The notes beneath the pieces were generated by a model. The model saw nothing but the letters and a program-made list of their open reading frames with translations, made no database searches and was not told the origin of the DNA. Below, piece after piece: positions 7,479 through 16,532 of a DNA stretch of 45,452 nucleotides. Source of the DNA: Phycisphaerales bacterium (GTDB taxonomy: Bacteria > Planctomycetota > Phycisphaerae > Phycisphaerales > UBA1924); contig JAIEOW010000119.1 of NCBI GenBank assembly GCA_019750095.1, forward strand, positions 1-45,452. The letters run 5' to 3'. Every line of letters starts with the position of its first letter. Position 1 is the stretch's first letter. The position numbers and the translations under genes were made by a program.

Positions 7479-8335
7479 GCCTCCGTCGGCAGACAATACC
7501 CTCGCTTCTCCTTTGCTCCGAGCCGCCTGCAGAACTGCACCGCTTCGTGCCACGTGATCGATTCCACTGGACGAGTCTCACCAGGAAACTCGCTCGGGTT
7601 GCTCCCCATGACCGCACGCCACTCCGCCTGAGTCACCGGCGCGACGCTCAAGTAAAACGGCCTGCTGATCGTGACCTGAAACGCCCGCTCGTCGTCGTTA
7701 CGGCCAACTTCTTTCGACGGACTACCCATCTGAAACGAACCCGCGGGTATGCGCACCATCGTCATGCCCAACGTATTCAGAAACTGTGCCGGTTGCGCGT
7801 GAGTTCTCTTCTCCATCCGGTGAATCGGAGTCTCGGGCTCACCACGCTTCTGATTCACGGGCGGCTTTTCGGGACGCGGGGGGGGCGGGGGGGGCGGGGG
7901 AGGCGGAGGGGGTGGGCCAACGCCGAAGACGCGCCCGAGATGACCGGCTATCAACCTCGCACATTCCTCCGGCGATCCGGCCTGCACCATCACCTGATTA
8001 CGAGCTCGAAGCAGGTGCGCCATCTCCCCGGAATACTCGCTGGCGTCTGCTCGGGCAAGCACAATCTCCACACCCGCGGCCTTCGCTGAGTGCACCTCGT
8101 CGAGAACATCGATACTCGCGTACGAACTCCGAGTTCCGAGCACCAGCAACCGCTGCGAGGCGCGGATGTTGCGATCGAGTTCCTCGGCCCATCTACGCCC
8201 AGGAATCATGTCCTTGTGGTCCACCCACGACGACAACCCCCACCTCGCCAGTTCGGCCCATATCACATCCACGAGCGCATCATCCTTCGACGAATGGCTG
8301 ATGAAGACATGACGCTTGGTTCGCGAACCGAACAT
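7025..8335 (-). CDS. TIR domain - polyproline linker - FGE/sulfatase-modifying-factor-fold fusion
   Basis: A 436-residue two-domain protein. The TIR domain (about 8-135) has the first strand and loop HVFISHSSKDD, a BB-loop region with DMIPGRRWAEEL, and SSYASIDVLDEVHSA, whose Glu80 is where NAD-cleaving TIRs have the catalytic glutamate. A run of 13 prolines (141-153) leads to a formylglycine-generating-enzyme-fold domain (about 190-428): RIPAGSFQMGS, PVTQAEW, PVESITWHEAVQFCRRL, LPTEAQWEYACRAG, GNVWEWCEDRYG and RVVRGSSWFNNLRCARSACR. The first active-site Cys of true FGEs is Asn here, so this half is probably a binding module. I chose ATG 8335 because a strong Shine-Dalgarno, GAGGTGAT, lies four bases upstream; GTG 8344 is less likely. 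It faces the GTPase operon across a shared promoter region. Likely role: NADase-type effector of a conflict system. Confidence 0.88.
   Translation of the reverse strand: MFGSRTKRHVFISHSSKDDALVDVIWAELARWGLSSWVDHKDMIPGRRWAEELDRNIRASQRLLVLGTRSSYASIDVLDEVHSAKAAGVEIVLARADASEYSGEMAHLLRARNQVMVQAGSPEECARLIAGHLGRVFGVGPPPPPPPPPPPPPRPEKPPVNQKRGEPETPIHRMEKRTHAQPAQFLNTLGMTMVRIPAGSFQMGSPSKEVGRNDDERAFQVTISRPFYLSVAPVTQAEWRAVMGSNPSEFPGETRPVESITWHEAVQFCRRLGAKEKRGYCLPTEAQWEYACRAGEQQAYPWGPSIRDGQKHANLYDQSAKREYPYNWEAAPWDDGFAETSPVMHFSKNKFGLHDMIGNVWEWCEDRYGPYPAGPSIDSTSTGSSVSEERVVRGSSWFNNLRCARSACRNKLAPSSRNGTVGMRLCISEHGDEVGA
7878..7900. repeat. Interrupted G homopolymer tract (G8-C-G8-C-G5) in the linker of the TIR-FGE gene
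   Basis: Two 8-base G runs and one 5-base run separated by single C, encoding (on the other strand) most of the polyproline linker. Such runs slip readily; a change not divisible by three would detach the FGE domain from the TIR domain. The plus strand could also form a G-quadruplex. Confidence 0.8.
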
Positions 8336-8382
8336 CGTGATCACCTCACAGGACGCGGCCGCACCGCCGTCTTAGGGTCCGG

Positions 8383-8411
8383 AAGATACTCGCTCCGCCC
8401 CCATTCTCCAA
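8383..8411 (-). promoter_or_regulatory. Candidate promoter for the TIR-FGE gene
   Basis: Minus-strand -35 TTGGAG (8406-8411), 17-base spacer, -10 TATCTT (8383-8388), about 48 bases from -10 to the ATG at 8335. Matches to the sigma-70 consensus are 3/6 and 4/6; planctomycete promoters are poorly known. Confidence 0.35.
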
Positions 8412-8417
8412 ATCCAA

Positions 8418-8446
8418 ATGCCCGAACAACGCCCCGCTGGTACACT
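8418..8446 (+). promoter_or_regulatory. Candidate promoter for the GTPase-GAP1 operon
   Basis: -35 ATGCCC (8418-8423), 17-base spacer, -10 TACACT (8441-8446), 41 bases before the ATG at 8488. It lies back to back with the minus-strand candidate at 8383-8411, with six bases between the two -35 boxes, so one regulator could control both directions. Confidence 0.33.
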
Positions 8447-8487
8447 GGGCATCGATCGCCATCGCCCCCCCCGAGTGTGGACCGCCC

Positions 8488-9702
8488 ATGTCCGAAGACC
8501 ACGTCGCCTCCGACCACCGCCTCAAAGATCGCGCCGAGAAGCCCGGCGTCACCTGCCCGCATTGCTGGCACAAGTTCGCTCCATCTGAGGCTCTCGCCGT
8601 AGCGCGAACCAGCGCCCTCGGACCCGATCCCGTGGTCGCGGGCGAACCCCTTCGTTTTCTTCCCTCCCGCTTCAATCGTGCGGGCAATCCGATCGATCCG
8701 GCTGGGGCCGAATGCACTGAACTGGCCTGCTCTCGGTGCCGCGCCACCATCACCCGCTCAAATCTGTCGGCCAAGCCCGTCTTCGTGTCCATGGTCGGCG
8801 GTCCACAGTCCGGGAAGTCGTTTCTGCTCTCGTCGGCCGTTCGCCGGATGCGGCAGGCGCTCCCCGACATGGGATACCGGTTCGTCGACGCATCTCCATC
8901 AGAGAATCAACGCATTGTGGATCTGGAGCGCAAGCTCTTCGAACCCGCAGACCCTGCGGCCCCGATCCGCGAGCAGACCGACCCGCAGCGTGAAGTCCGC
9001 GCTTTTCAGTTCCATCTCAAGCCCGAACTCCTCCATCAGGCCGACGACTTCCTTTTGGTCCTGTATGACAATCCCGGTGAGCACTTTCTGCCCAATCACG
9101 ATCGCGGGACCAAAGCGACGCGCCACCTCGCACGCTCAAAGATCGTCATCTTCGTCCTCGATCCGCTCGCCGAACGAGGCATCCGTGCACGCTGCATCCC
9201 CGATCACCCGCTGGTCAAGGGCTGGCCCGCCTCCGGCGGTTACAGCCACGACACGCCACCCCCGAACCTGTTTCTGAGCGAGATGGCCTCGCGAGCCATG
9301 AAGTTCAAGGGTGTGCACTCTCTCGACCAGATTCACACGCGCCTCATCATCGCCATCACCAAATCCGACCTCTGCCCGGATCTCTACAAGCACATCGGCG
9401 AGTATCCATGCACCACGCCCGGCCCGGGCGGACGCATGGCGGGCTCCAGAATCCAAAGTGTCTCCCGCGATGTCGCGGCGTTCATGGATGACACGGCCCG
9501 TGAGTTTGCCTCCACCGTGCGTGCCATCGATCCGCAAGCGATCTACATGCCCGTGAGCGTGCTCCGACCCAACCCGGCGGCGAGCCAGGCGGCCGGAGAA
9601 CGATTCGAGTGCACCGCCATGGACGTGCAACCCAAGTGGGCCGAAGCCCCTTTCCTCTACGCCGCCCTCAGCGTCGTCCACCATCAAACCGGAGGACGCT
9701 GA
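8488..9702 (+). CDS. Zinc-ribbon P-loop GTPase (DO-GTPase2-like), first gene of the conflict operon
   Basis: A 404-residue soluble protein. An N-terminal split zinc ribbon has CPHC (23-26) and CSRC (81-84). The GTPase follows: Walker A GGPQSGKS (104-111), an acidic strand-end motif LLVLYDNPGEHF (189-200) in place of the usual DxxG switch II, FVLDPL (222-227), and AITKSDL (289-295), a TKxD-type guanine-specificity motif. It ends with a conserved-looking C-terminal strand and helix. From memory of the families, the zinc ribbon, the DNPGEHF wording and a GAP1 partner directly downstream match the 'double-GTPase 2' group described in NTP-dependent bacterial conflict systems. Its stop overlaps the next start (TGATG), so the two are translationally coupled. 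Proposed role: threshold switch that gates the effector. Confidence 0.8.
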   Translation: MSEDHVASDHRLKDRAEKPGVTCPHCWHKFAPSEALAVARTSALGPDPVVAGEPLRFLPSRFNRAGNPIDPAGAECTELACSRCRATITRSNLSAKPVFVSMVGGPQSGKSFLLSSAVRRMRQALPDMGYRFVDASPSENQRIVDLERKLFEPADPAAPIREQTDPQREVRAFQFHLKPELLHQADDFLLVLYDNPGEHFLPNHDRGTKATRHLARSKIVIFVLDPLAERGIRARCIPDHPLVKGWPASGGYSHDTPPPNLFLSEMASRAMKFKGVHSLDQIHTRLIIAITKSDLCPDLYKHIGEYPCTTPGPGGRMAGSRIQSVSRDVAAFMDDTAREFASTVRAIDPQAIYMPVSVLRPNPAASQAAGERFECTAMDVQPKWAEAPFLYAALSVVHHQTGGR

Positions 9703-11546
9703 TGGTCGGTGAGCTTGTGAGCACGACCGCCTCCGTCGGGCTGTTTCCCGAGATGAGTGGGATGTGCACCGTTGCCGCTACCTCAGGCATGAGCCGACAG
9801 CTTGTCGATCGTGTTGAATCCCTGTCGGCGTACCGCCACTACTTCGATGATCCGGTCGGGCCCGGGTCCAGGAACCTGACCTGCTTCAGCCACTGCAGGA
9901 TCGACCTGGGAAACGGCCGCCAGAGCGTCGTCTCTCGCGTCGCGCCGATCCCCGCGGGACTCGGCAGCCGGAACAACCGCATCGCCCATCACCTCATCCT
10001 GGACAACGCCGATCGCCTCCCCTCAGGACCGCTCTCGTTGATCGGAGCCGAAGCCATATTCATCACCTCATGGTCCGGGGAATCGCGCTGGCTGTCGCCG
10101 CGTCGGGTCCCGCGCCCGGTGCAGATGCCCGTTGCCAGGCCCTGCCGCACGTGGGCGCTTCTCACCGGTGACGCGGGTTGGGCCGGAGCCGCGCTCGAAC
10201 TAGTCATGCAAAGCCCCAAGCGGCCGGTGTACATCGCATTTCCGGAACACGTTGACCCGCTGGCGCTTCTCGATGAGATGAGCTCGCTTCTGCCGAGTGG
10301 CAAGTCGTGGGATCTGACATTCTCGACCTGGTTTGGTGAGTCCTTCGACAACGCGGTCGACTGTCAACTGCGATTTGTCCCAGACACCTCAAGCGGGCTG
10401 AGTCTGGCCCACGCGACTTTCGACGCCGTAGTGCTTGAGATTTCGCAGCTTCGACTCCAGCCACCTCGACCAAGCGCGTGGGTTGAATCCGCTCGGGCGG
10501 GCGCACGCGTGCCGATACGCGAAAGCGTCGATCGCCCGGCTGAGGCGAAGCTCGTGGAACCGGTCCTAGCAAGTCTGCCGACCCCCGCGTCGCCGAGGAA
10601 CGAGCCGGCCCGTGCGATCGACAGGCAACCACAATCCGGGCAATCCGAAGCCGCGTGTCCGGCTGAGGAGTTTCGCCGCACGACAACAGAACAGCAACCG
10701 CCACGACCCGCCGCTCTCCCGAAACGATTGGATACCACCATGGCTGCCGTCATCACCGGCGTTGTTGGAACCTGCGGCGTCATCGGCACATGTGCGATGT
10801 TCTATTTCGGAGGCCCACCGCCGTCCGGCCCGCCGGCGAGCACTGCAAAGAGCACCAAAGCCGATGGTCGCCAACGCGTACAGGACGTCTCGCCACAGAA
10901 GCCCGCGAGCGAAGACAAACCGCGTACCGAAGAACCGTCCGCGGTCGAACTGACCAGCAGGATCGAAACACCCTTCGTGCAGGACAGCGAACCAGCGCTC
11001 AAAGATCTTCGAAAGCAAGTCGAAGAGTTGAAGAGCAAGCTGAGTACGCTGCAGTTCAAGCTGTTGGCCGGGCGAAGCACGCAATCCACGGTTGAGATTG
11101 AGACTCCGAGGAAAGTCACGCAGGAGCAGCCTCAAACGCTTGCCACAATCGATCAGAGCGATGATGACTTCGTCTTTGATACTCGAACCCCAGACCCCTC
11201 CTCCACCCGCTCAAAGTTGGTTCCCGGTGAAGATAGCCGTTACCTGATTCCGGTCGACAAGGAGTTCTTTGTGGGCCCGTTCCAGATTGAATGGCGGGAC
11301 AAGCCGCCGCCGACGGAGAGCAGGCTCGTCTTTGATCCATCGAAGCGGAATGTGTGCAGCATCGATCGCAAGGGAAAGATCGAAGGCCAGCTTGAGCTCG
11401 ACCCAAAGAACAAAGAGCTCGTGTGGACGCAACTGTTGAACCCGAACAAGCAGCACAATCTTCGCATGACCAACGGTCGGGGTCGCTCGATCACGATCAC
11501 GATTGACAAAGGCGTACCCGCACGCACCTCAGCCACAGCCCCCTGA
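9702..11546 (+). CDS. GTPase-associated protein 1 (GAP1)-like membrane protein
   Basis: A 614-residue protein. ATG 9702 overlaps the GTPase stop and has GGAGG six bases upstream. Residues 7-250 look like the GAP1 N-terminal and middle domains: TTASVGLFPEMSGMCTVAATSG, given only in part here, then LVDRVESLSAYRHYF, CFSHCRIDLGNG, SVVSRVAPIPAG, RNNRIAHHLIL and SGPLSLI, then a Rossmann-like stretch from TWALLTGDAGWAGAAL. A disordered linker leads to one membrane helix (347-369), a short coiled coil (430-455) and a beta-rich C-terminal domain (about 515-612). Basic residues before the helix (PKRLD) suggest N-terminus in the cytoplasm with the GTPase and the C-terminal third outside. No member I recall has a proven biochemical activity. 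Confidence 0.75.
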   Translation: MVGELVSTTASVGLFPEMSGMCTVAATSGMSRQLVDRVESLSAYRHYFDDPVGPGSRNLTCFSHCRIDLGNGRQSVVSRVAPIPAGLGSRNNRIAHHLILDNADRLPSGPLSLIGAEAIFITSWSGESRWLSPRRVPRPVQMPVARPCRTWALLTGDAGWAGAALELVMQSPKRPVYIAFPEHVDPLALLDEMSSLLPSGKSWDLTFSTWFGESFDNAVDCQLRFVPDTSSGLSLAHATFDAVVLEISQLRLQPPRPSAWVESARAGARVPIRESVDRPAEAKLVEPVLASLPTPASPRNEPARAIDRQPQSGQSEAACPAEEFRRTTTEQQPPRPAALPKRLDTTMAAVITGVVGTCGVIGTCAMFYFGGPPPSGPPASTAKSTKADGRQRVQDVSPQKPASEDKPRTEEPSAVELTSRIETPFVQDSEPALKDLRKQVEELKSKLSTLQFKLLAGRSTQSTVEIETPRKVTQEQPQTLATIDQSDDDFVFDTRTPDPSSTRSKLVPGEDSRYLIPVDKEFFVGPFQIEWRDKPPPTESRLVFDPSKRNVCSIDRKGKIEGQLELDPKNKELVWTQLLNPNKQHNLRMTNGRGRSITITIDKGVPARTSATAP

Positions 11547-11551
11547 ACACC

Positions 11552-14404
11552 ATGCTTCACGCCGCATCACACCAGGAAATCGCCCAAAAGATCCGAGCGG
11601 TGCTCGAGCAGGACGCCCCGCTGAAAGAGCACGAGGACCTGATCCGGCTCTATCGCGAGAGCGTCGCCAGCGTCAACGCGCGGCTGGCCATCACCCAGGA
11701 GTGGCTCCGGCGCGGCCTGGTCTTCGAGGCGCTGCATCACTCCGAACTCGCACCCGACGCGGTGGATTCGGCGCGCGATCTGGACATCGGCGTGGCGCAT
11801 CTCGTGACGCTCGGACAGCGCTGCCGAGCGAGCAATGTCGAGGTTCCGACCAGCGTGAACCTCGACGCCGCCAGAGAGATCAGCAACGCCTATTTCCTGC
11901 TCCACGCGTTGCAACCGACGATGTCGGTGTATCGCGGGCTCTGCCTGCTGGGAGCATCGAACCAGACGCGGCTGAGGGCGCTGAATGCCGCGTTCGACGC
12001 CGCCGAGCAGTACAGCGCAGACCCCAAAGGTCCGCCCGACGCGCCGGTGATCGCGCGCGTGATCGAGGAGATCACCGTGCAGAGAGCGCACCTGATCGAA
12101 CAGCGGCTGCGCGACATTCGTCGCGACATCCGGGAACTCCATCGCGGACAGATACCCTCAACCGTGGATGAGATCAGGGCGCTCGTCAGCGAGGTCGCTC
12201 AGTATCGACCGGTTCAGAAGCAAAGACTCGAAGACGAAGACCTGCTTTACAGCCTGCATCTGAAGTTGCTGGACTTTGAACTCGACGCAGCGCCGCGTGT
12301 GGCAGAGCAGGTGCGGCGAACAGTCGACGAACTCCGCGCCGTCGAGGCCCGGGGGATCGTGCGACCTCAGGCAGGCGCAACAAAGCGCATCGCGGAGGCC
12401 GAGGAGTTTCTGGCCGCCGAATCGGCGAGAGAACGCCAGAACGCGACGCAGGCCAAGAGATTTGTGGAGATCCGACAACTGCTTGACGCGAACGCGCCAT
12501 GGCCGGACCTCGCTTCGCACTGGGAGTGGATCACCGAGGGCAGGGATGCCGCACGCCCCCCCAAGGACATCTACGCGCGACTGAAGCAGCGATTCGAACA
12601 GCACGATGGCGCGGAGAACTCGGCCGCCAATGCCCGACTGATCAAGCGTGTTGTTCGAACCACGGCCGGCGTGGCCGCATTGGTGCTGGTGTCGTTCGCG
12701 GTTGTGCTCCTCGTGGCGCACCTTCAAAGGAATGCCGCAGAACACCGCAAGAATCAGACAGAATTGACGCTGATGCGCGATTTCCTGGGTCGCAAGGAGG
12801 TCGCCAAAGCCCGCGCCACGTATGACGCGTTGAGTGACGAGGGCAAGATGATGGCCGCGGCCGTCCCGAAAGTCGGGGACGGAGAAGTCCCGCCCAAGTC
12901 GCTGAAAGAACAGCTTGACGATCTCGAGAAGGTTGCGACAGCCAACGTCGCCGACCTCCAGGCCAATAGTCTCGATAAAATGGCCACAGACGCCCTCCGA
13001 GAGCTGGATTCGTCGGCATCCGCCACGATATCGGAGTTCGATTTCAAGCTGGCGCCCGTATCTCAGGGGTATCAGGAACTGCTTCTGGACAACACCTCGG
13101 AGAAGTCCATCTTCACAGCCCTTCAAGCTCGGCAGGAAAAGACGAAGAAGACAATCGATGACGCTCGGACCGCGTTCCTCAACAAGGCGCAGTTGCGGAG
13201 CGCTCTTGCAGATCTCAAGAAGCCTACGAGCGAACTGAGATCCCACCTGGACGCTTGCGAACGATTCACGACGGAGTTTCCAAAGGCGCCCGCATCGACG
13301 CTTCTTGCGGAAGTACTGCGGCAGAGACCCGCACTCGAGCGGGCCGAGCGGGCAACGCGCTCCATGGAACTCATGCGCAAGAGCACGAAACCGCTCACAC
13401 GCGACGACGCCGCCGAACGATCGGAGTTGAGCGGACCGTCCTTCGCGGGGCTCTACGTTGACCTTGATGCCTCGGACGTCGAGCTGATCAACGCTCATGA
13501 GATGGCCCGCGCCATGGTGCTGGACAAGTCGGACAAGCTGAATCTGAAGACCTCCAAGGATGTCTTCTCCCTGCCCGCATGGGACAAGGTCAAGGTGCTG
13601 ACCGATCGAAATAATGTGCCATGGCACACGCTGGATGGTGAGCTCTTAGCGGCACCCGAGTCTGAACGGTCACAGCAGGTTTGGCTGACCAACGCCTTGT
13701 TTCAAACAAGCGAATTTCTAGGAAAGGGGGACTCACTTGGGAGAAAGCTGATCGAGCGGACCAAGGACGACACCTCCAAGCCAAAGCCGACCCAATGGGC
13801 CGGAGCCGCCAAGAAGATTGCCCCGCTTTTTCGGTTCAGTTCTGAGACGCCGTACGACGCACTCACAGCTCACCTGACGGCGGCGCGGATGGTGCTGGAA
13901 ACCGAAGACATGCCAGCCGCTCTGCGGCTGGAACTCGCGCTTGGCGAACTTCGCCATCAAGCGGCGATTCCTTGGCCGCCAAAGTCCGAGTATGAGAAGT
14001 TACTCTCGGCGCTGGAAGGCCTTCGCTCTGGCATGAACGAGAAAGACTCCTGGAACATGACCCAGGATCACGCAAAGAAGCTTGCGACGGACCTTCGGGG
14101 AAAAGTCGTCGAGTTCCCCCTGCGGCCAAACACAATGGCAGCACACGAGGACAACGTCGCGAGCGTGTACAAGAAGATCGTGCCCCTTCGATTCAGCGGC
14201 GTGGCATGGAAGGATGTTCCCGGTGGAGTCTCGTGGTCGGCATCGCCAACTCGAGGAAGGGCGTTCGCCGTGCGTGCCGACGAGAAGCCCGAGAGTGCTC
14301 GGTTTGAGAGGGTTGGCGATATCAACGCCAACGGCGCGATCATCTGGACTTCGGGACCACCGCCGGATGGCACCCCGATCTTTCTTCCTCAAAGGGGACC
14401 GTGA
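11552..14404 (+). CDS. 950-residue membrane-anchored helical protein of the GTPase/GAP1 operon
   Basis: Not a family I can name. It begins five bases after the GAP1-like stop codon, so it is cotranscribed. Residues 1-365 are almost all helix-forming and charged, with TPR- or spectrin-like spacing and coiled-coil stretches (about 170-350). One strong membrane helix spans 369-391 (VAALVLVSFAVVLLVAHL), preceded by LIKRVVR. Residues 395-600 are again coiled-coil-like. The remainder (about 630-950) is mixed alpha/beta, with DRNNVPWHTLDGELLAAPE and a C-terminal beta segment. The single helix and the large domains on both sides suggest a signal-transmitting scaffold across the inner membrane. The size and membrane placement match the GAP1-like partner. 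Confidence 0.78.
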   Translation: MLHAASHQEIAQKIRAVLEQDAPLKEHEDLIRLYRESVASVNARLAITQEWLRRGLVFEALHHSELAPDAVDSARDLDIGVAHLVTLGQRCRASNVEVPTSVNLDAAREISNAYFLLHALQPTMSVYRGLCLLGASNQTRLRALNAAFDAAEQYSADPKGPPDAPVIARVIEEITVQRAHLIEQRLRDIRRDIRELHRGQIPSTVDEIRALVSEVAQYRPVQKQRLEDEDLLYSLHLKLLDFELDAAPRVAEQVRRTVDELRAVEARGIVRPQAGATKRIAEAEEFLAAESARERQNATQAKRFVEIRQLLDANAPWPDLASHWEWITEGRDAARPPKDIYARLKQRFEQHDGAENSAANARLIKRVVRTTAGVAALVLVSFAVVLLVAHLQRNAAEHRKNQTELTLMRDFLGRKEVAKARATYDALSDEGKMMAAAVPKVGDGEVPPKSLKEQLDDLEKVATANVADLQANSLDKMATDALRELDSSASATISEFDFKLAPVSQGYQELLLDNTSEKSIFTALQARQEKTKKTIDDARTAFLNKAQLRSALADLKKPTSELRSHLDACERFTTEFPKAPASTLLAEVLRQRPALERAERATRSMELMRKSTKPLTRDDAAERSELSGPSFAGLYVDLDASDVELINAHEMARAMVLDKSDKLNLKTSKDVFSLPAWDKVKVLTDRNNVPWHTLDGELLAAPESERSQQVWLTNALFQTSEFLGKGDSLGRKLIERTKDDTSKPKPTQWAGAAKKIAPLFRFSSETPYDALTAHLTAARMVLETEDMPAALRLELALGELRHQAAIPWPPKSEYEKLLSALEGLRSGMNEKDSWNMTQDHAKKLATDLRGKVVEFPLRPNTMAAHEDNVASVYKKIVPLRFSGVAWKDVPGGVSWSASPTRGRAFAVRADEKPESARFERVGDINANGAIIWTSGPPPDGTPIFLPQRGP

Positions 14405-14549
14405 GCAAGAGTTGCCGATCGCAAAGCGATCACGTGGGAAGCTCGGCAAGGGCACTGGGAGAATCTCACCCCGAGCACATTGGGTGCTCAATGCAGGCGG
14501 GCCGTTGCGAGATTGAGAGTTCAACAGATTGGCAATCGGGACACCAACC
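14405..14549 (+). promoter_or_regulatory. 145-base spacer with two perfect short hairpins
   Basis: It contains GATCGC-AAA-GCGATC (14417-14431) and GAGCAC-ATTGG-GTGCTC (14473-14489). No T-runs follow, so these are not clear terminators; they may be operator-like sites or mRNA-processing hairpins before the last gene of the operon. Confidence 0.35.
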
Positions 14550-15260
14550 ATGGCACAGAACTACAGCGTTCGATACAAGGGCGAGATCGAGGAATACACG
14601 GCGCACCGGCTCGTCGAACTCTCTCGCCAGGGCCAGTTGTCCGGCGTGCATGAGTACTACGACGGCCAGGTCTGGACGCCTGTGAATCGCATGGAGTACG
14701 AGCGCGACGGCTTGGATTGGCGAATCAAGGACTCGATGCTGAATGCCGTCACGCCGGTTGCGCCCGCACGGGGGCCTGCGGCGGAAGCGGCTCCCGTGCC
14801 GCCGCCCTCGGCACCAACGATGCCGCCGATGAGTTCGCCGACGGTGGTACAGCACATTCACTCCGCGCCGGCGCCCGGAGTTGTGTCAACACCGGGGATA
14901 CCTGCGTCTTCGAGCGCGCTCGGGATTCTCGCGATTGCCGGATTCACGTTCAGCACCGTCGGATTGCTCGGCGTGCTCGCCGTACCGGTCTTTTGGGCGA
15001 TCCGCGGCCGGATCGAGAGCCCAATCATCATGGCCGCAGCCGTGTTCGCGGTTCTTGGGGTGGTGCTTGGTGCGTGCACGATCGCGAATCCGGCTCGGCG
15101 CGGATTCGCGGTCGCTGGGCTGAGTGTCGGGCTTGTGGCCACGTTCGCATGTGCGGTGCTTTTGGTGCTGATGTTCGCTCGGCCAGAACTCCGGACTGGC
15201 TTTGCATTGCCGCCGGACGACGTCGTCATGTGCCTGATTGCCCGATCGCATCTACGCTAA
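14550..15260 (+). CDS. GYF-like domain protein with three C-terminal membrane helices
   Basis: A 236-residue protein. I start at ATG 14550 (MAQNYSVRYKGEIEEYTAHR); an upstream in-frame ATG at 14529 adds seven residues. Residues 4-48 resemble a GYF_2-type domain (YSVRYKGEIEEY, LVELSRQGQLSG, VWTPV), a proline-rich-peptide-binding fold often found at the N-terminus of bacterial membrane proteins. A Pro/Ala-rich linker (70-120) follows, then membrane helices at about 124-150, 157-178 and 185-210. It has the same direction as the GTPase operon but a 145-base gap. Its TAA lies four bases before the aminotransferase ATG, so transcription probably continues. Its GYF-like domain could bind the proline-rich linkers of GAP1 or TIR-FGE, which is speculation. 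Confidence 0.68.
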   Translation: MAQNYSVRYKGEIEEYTAHRLVELSRQGQLSGVHEYYDGQVWTPVNRMEYERDGLDWRIKDSMLNAVTPVAPARGPAAEAAPVPPPSAPTMPPMSSPTVVQHIHSAPAPGVVSTPGIPASSSALGILAIAGFTFSTVGLLGVLAVPVFWAIRGRIESPIIMAAAVFAVLGVVLGACTIANPARRGFAVAGLSVGLVATFACAVLLVLMFARPELRTGFALPPDDVVMCLIARSHLR

Positions 15261-15264
15261 CGCC

Positions 15265-16515
<1,251 letters not shown>

Positions 16516-16532
16516 CCCGGCTCAACCACTTC

